This document shows, in pieces, positions 62,539-64,000 of a stretch of 64,000 bases of DNA. The notes beneath the pieces were generated by a model. That model did no database searches. It was given only the letters and a program-made list of their open reading frames with translations, and was not told the origin of the DNA. Location of the stretch: positions 2,604,001 to 2,668,000 of the forward strand of contig NZ_CP096203.1 in assembly GCF_023195755.1 (NCBI RefSeq), given 5' to 3'. Positions within the stretch are counted from its first letter, which is position 1. Each line of letters starts with the position of its first letter. The position numbers were made by a program, and so were the translations under genes. Origin of the DNA: Chryseobacterium nepalense. Lineage in GTDB: Bacteria > Bacteroidota > Bacteroidia > Flavobacteriales > Weeksellaceae.

Positions 62539-63333
62539 ATGCAGTTTCAGGGACAAATTTTAAAAATGACAAGCTTCAACGAAGAACCGATTCAATATTA
62601 TCTTAATCTTTCCGGCGATCTTATTCATATGAATGAACTTTTCGGAAAAGAATTAACGATAAAGCATATTGGTTTTCAATGTGTGAACTGTCAGGAAAAC
62701 AAACCGATTTACCGAATGGGTTTCTGCAAAAACTGTTTTTTTGAAAGTCCTTATGCAAGCGACACCATCATCCGTCCCGAACTTTCCACTGCACATCTCG
62801 GAATTGCGGAACGGGATTTGGAGATAGAAAAAGGAATTCAGCTTCAGCCTCATACGGTGTATCTGGCTTACACGGGAGAAGTAAAAGTGGGGGTGACGAG
62901 AAATACGCAGATTCCTACAAGATGGATTGATCAGGGCGCGACTTTTGCTCTGCCTATTGCGAGAACCGAAAACCGGTATGAAGCAGGGATGATTGAAGTT
63001 GCTCTCAAACAGCATGTTCCTGATAAAACCAGCTGGAAGAAAATGCTCAAGGATGACCTGGAGGATGAAATTGATCTGGCGGATTTCCAGCAGAAAATTA
63101 AAGAATATTTTCCTGATGACTTCCAGAAATTTTACAGTGAAGGCGAAACGCTCTGGAGATTTGATTATCCTTTCGAAAAGCCTGAAAAAGTAACATCTTT
63201 TACGCTTGATAAAAGACCGGAGTTTACCGGGAAGCTTACAGGCATAAAAGGGCAGTATCTGGGTTTTGATGGAGGGGACTTCATTAATATCAGGGGCCAT
63301 GAGGGATATGTGATTGAACTTACAGTTTCTTAG
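62539..63333 (+). CDS. DUF2797 protein (zinc ribbon plus GIY-YIG-like part)
   Basis: 264 residues. Residues about 52-75 form a zinc-binding CVNC-x15-CKNC ribbon (the second pair as GFCKNC). TVYLAYTGEVKVGVTRNTQIPTRWIDQGA looks like a degenerate GIY-YIG module, as described for DUF2797. Function unknown; nucleic-acid binding is plausible from both parts. No signal peptide. The next gene starts 1 nt after the stop, so the two may be co-expressed. Confidence 0.85.
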   Translation: MQFQGQILKMTSFNEEPIQYYLNLSGDLIHMNELFGKELTIKHIGFQCVNCQENKPIYRMGFCKNCFFESPYASDTIIRPELSTAHLGIAERDLEIEKGIQLQPHTVYLAYTGEVKVGVTRNTQIPTRWIDQGATFALPIARTENRYEAGMIEVALKQHVPDKTSWKKMLKDDLEDEIDLADFQQKIKEYFPDDFQKFYSEGETLWRFDYPFEKPEKVTSFTLDKRPEFTGKLTGIKGQYLGFDGGDFINIRGHEGYVIELTVS

Positions 63334-63334
63334 A

Positions 63335-64000
63335 ATGAAGCATCCAATTACCTTTTTTTTCTGGATTCTGTTTATTTCATGTCGTGTACAGTGTCAGAAC
63401 AGTCCGGATTTTTCGGAAAATAATATTTCTTATAAAGAAGTTGATGCTGAAACCGGATGGCTGAGGATTCATTTGAAAAACCCCAGCAAATGGGGATATA
63501 TCAATAAAGACCGTTTGGTTGTTATTCCTTTTGAATATGATTTTCTGAATCCGTTTAAAGACGGACTGGCCTATGCCGAAAACGATCACAAGAAATTCTT
63601 TATTACCAGCGGTAATCTTAAACTCAAAGGAGACTATGATGAAGTACGTATTTTTTCGGAAGGACTTGCTGCTGTAAGAAAAAACAACAAATGGGGATTC
63701 ATCGATAATAGAGGGAGCTTAATTATTCCGATGCAGTATAATGCAGTGGATTATTTCAGGGTGAGCGGGTTGTGCAAAGTAACCAGAAACGGCAAGTCCG
63801 GCTTTATAGACAAGCAGGGCAAAGAAGTAATTCCTATTATTTATGAGGATGCCTTGCAGGAAATGAAAGACCGGAATGTCATCGTAAAGAAAGGCGGTAA
63901 ATGGGCCGTTTTTGATAGTACAGGAAAACAGCTTTCCGAATTTAAATATGCTGAGCTAAAGAGAGCATACATAACAGATTTTTCCAAAGATATTTTCGAC
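63335..64000 (+). CDS. WG-repeat lipoprotein or secreted protein, N-terminal part
   Basis: Open from the ATG at 63335 to the window end without a stop (222 codons), so the gene continues. The start (KHPITFFFWILFISC) is a signal peptide with a cysteine that could be a lipobox, so probably exported. WG repeats: KWGYINKDRLVVIPFEYDFLNPF, NNKWGFIDNRGSLIIPMQYNAV, GKSGFIDKQGKEVIPIIYEDA, KGGKWAVFDSTGKQLSEFKYA. WG repeats make a beta-rich scaffold of unknown binding partner. It directly follows the DUF2797 gene. Confidence 0.85.
   Translation, partial: MKHPITFFFWILFISCRVQCQNSPDFSENNISYKEVDAETGWLRIHLKNPSKWGYINKDRLVVIPFEYDFLNPFKDGLAYAENDHKKFFITSGNLKLKGDYDEVRIFSEGLAAVRKNNKWGFIDNRGSLIIPMQYNAVDYFRVSGLCKVTRNGKSGFIDKQGKEVIPIIYEDALQEMKDRNVIVKKGGKWAVFDSTGKQLSEFKYAELKRAYITDFSKDIFD

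Noticed and set aside
62653-63300. 215-residue frame on the minus strand
   Set aside because: Antisense to the DUF2797 gene, which has the coding signature.
1-64000. CRISPR arrays, tRNA or rRNA genes, integrases, complete insertion sequences
   Set aside because: No regularly spaced repeats, cloverleaf-type sequences or transposase/integrase frames were found by reading.

Overview
The window looks like chromosomal DNA of a Flavobacteriia member, most like Chryseobacterium or a close Weeksellaceae relative. The grounds are low GC, promoters of the Bacteroidetes type (TTTG, about 19-21 nt, TAnnTTTG) in place of sigma70 boxes, few Shine-Dalgarno sequences, SusC/SusD and many TonB-dependent receptors, a subtype iii (Bacteroidetes) type VI secretion system, and the typical flavobacterial dcw gene order. 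Genus placement is inference from gene content; no database was searched.

Layout. (1) 1-12.2 kb is the distal part of a T6SS locus: the end of the sheath gene tssC, three Hcp-like tssD genes, vgrG, a small conserved-looking ORF, a putative papain-like effector with a lipoprotein immunity candidate, two LysM proteins (one with a DUF4280 PAAR-like tip domain), and a large effector joining a lysozyme-like and an M23 peptidase domain. Its lipoprotein partner is split by a 23-bp tandem duplication. A decayed phage-type lysozyme effector and scraps of the effector adaptor region follow. The cargo genes are visibly more AT-rich than the structural genes. (2) 12.2-18.6 kb: an OmpR-type two-component system, a large outer-membrane beta-barrel protein and a JmjC-like cupin protein. 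(3) 18.6-22.2 kb: a five-gene NAD+/ADP-ribose cluster (NADAR, macrodomain, sirtuin, ADP-ribosylglycohydrolase, KptA/Tpt1), all on the minus strand behind a good promoter, with a one-base frameshift in the glycohydrolase. (4) 22.6-40.3 kb: yqeY and the division/cell-wall cluster, transcribed leftward from mraZ to ftsZ, interrupted between murC and ftsQ by a GxxExxY nuclease-like gene between 22-bp inverted repeats. (5) 40.4-49.3 kb: alpha/beta hydrolase, EngB GTPase, GNAT acetyltransferase, a phosphoinositide-PLC-like secreted enzyme, a SusC/SusD pair and msrA. (6) 49.8-57.8 kb: a ROK kinase and a doubled unit of TonB-dependent siderophore receptor plus PepSY membrane protein. (7) 57.8-64 kb: secA, a DUF2795 protein, a nucleotide-sugar epimerase, a DUF2797 protein and the start of a WG-repeat lipoprotein.

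How the parts work together. The T6SS end is a polymorphic-toxin island: fixed delivery parts (Hcp, VgrG, LysM/PAAR-like tip) followed by exchangeable toxin and immunity modules, some intact and some decayed. The dcw block makes and links peptidoglycan precursors and drives septation, and is probably autoregulated by MraZ through 10-bp-spaced GTGGGA repeats just upstream of mraZ. The NAD+/ADP-ribose block joins enzymes that generate, bind or remove ADP-ribose species and is the most system-like unit outside the T6SS. The iron block imports ferric siderophores and probably reduces or processes them at the inner membrane.

No tRNA, rRNA, CRISPR array, integrase or complete insertion sequence was seen.
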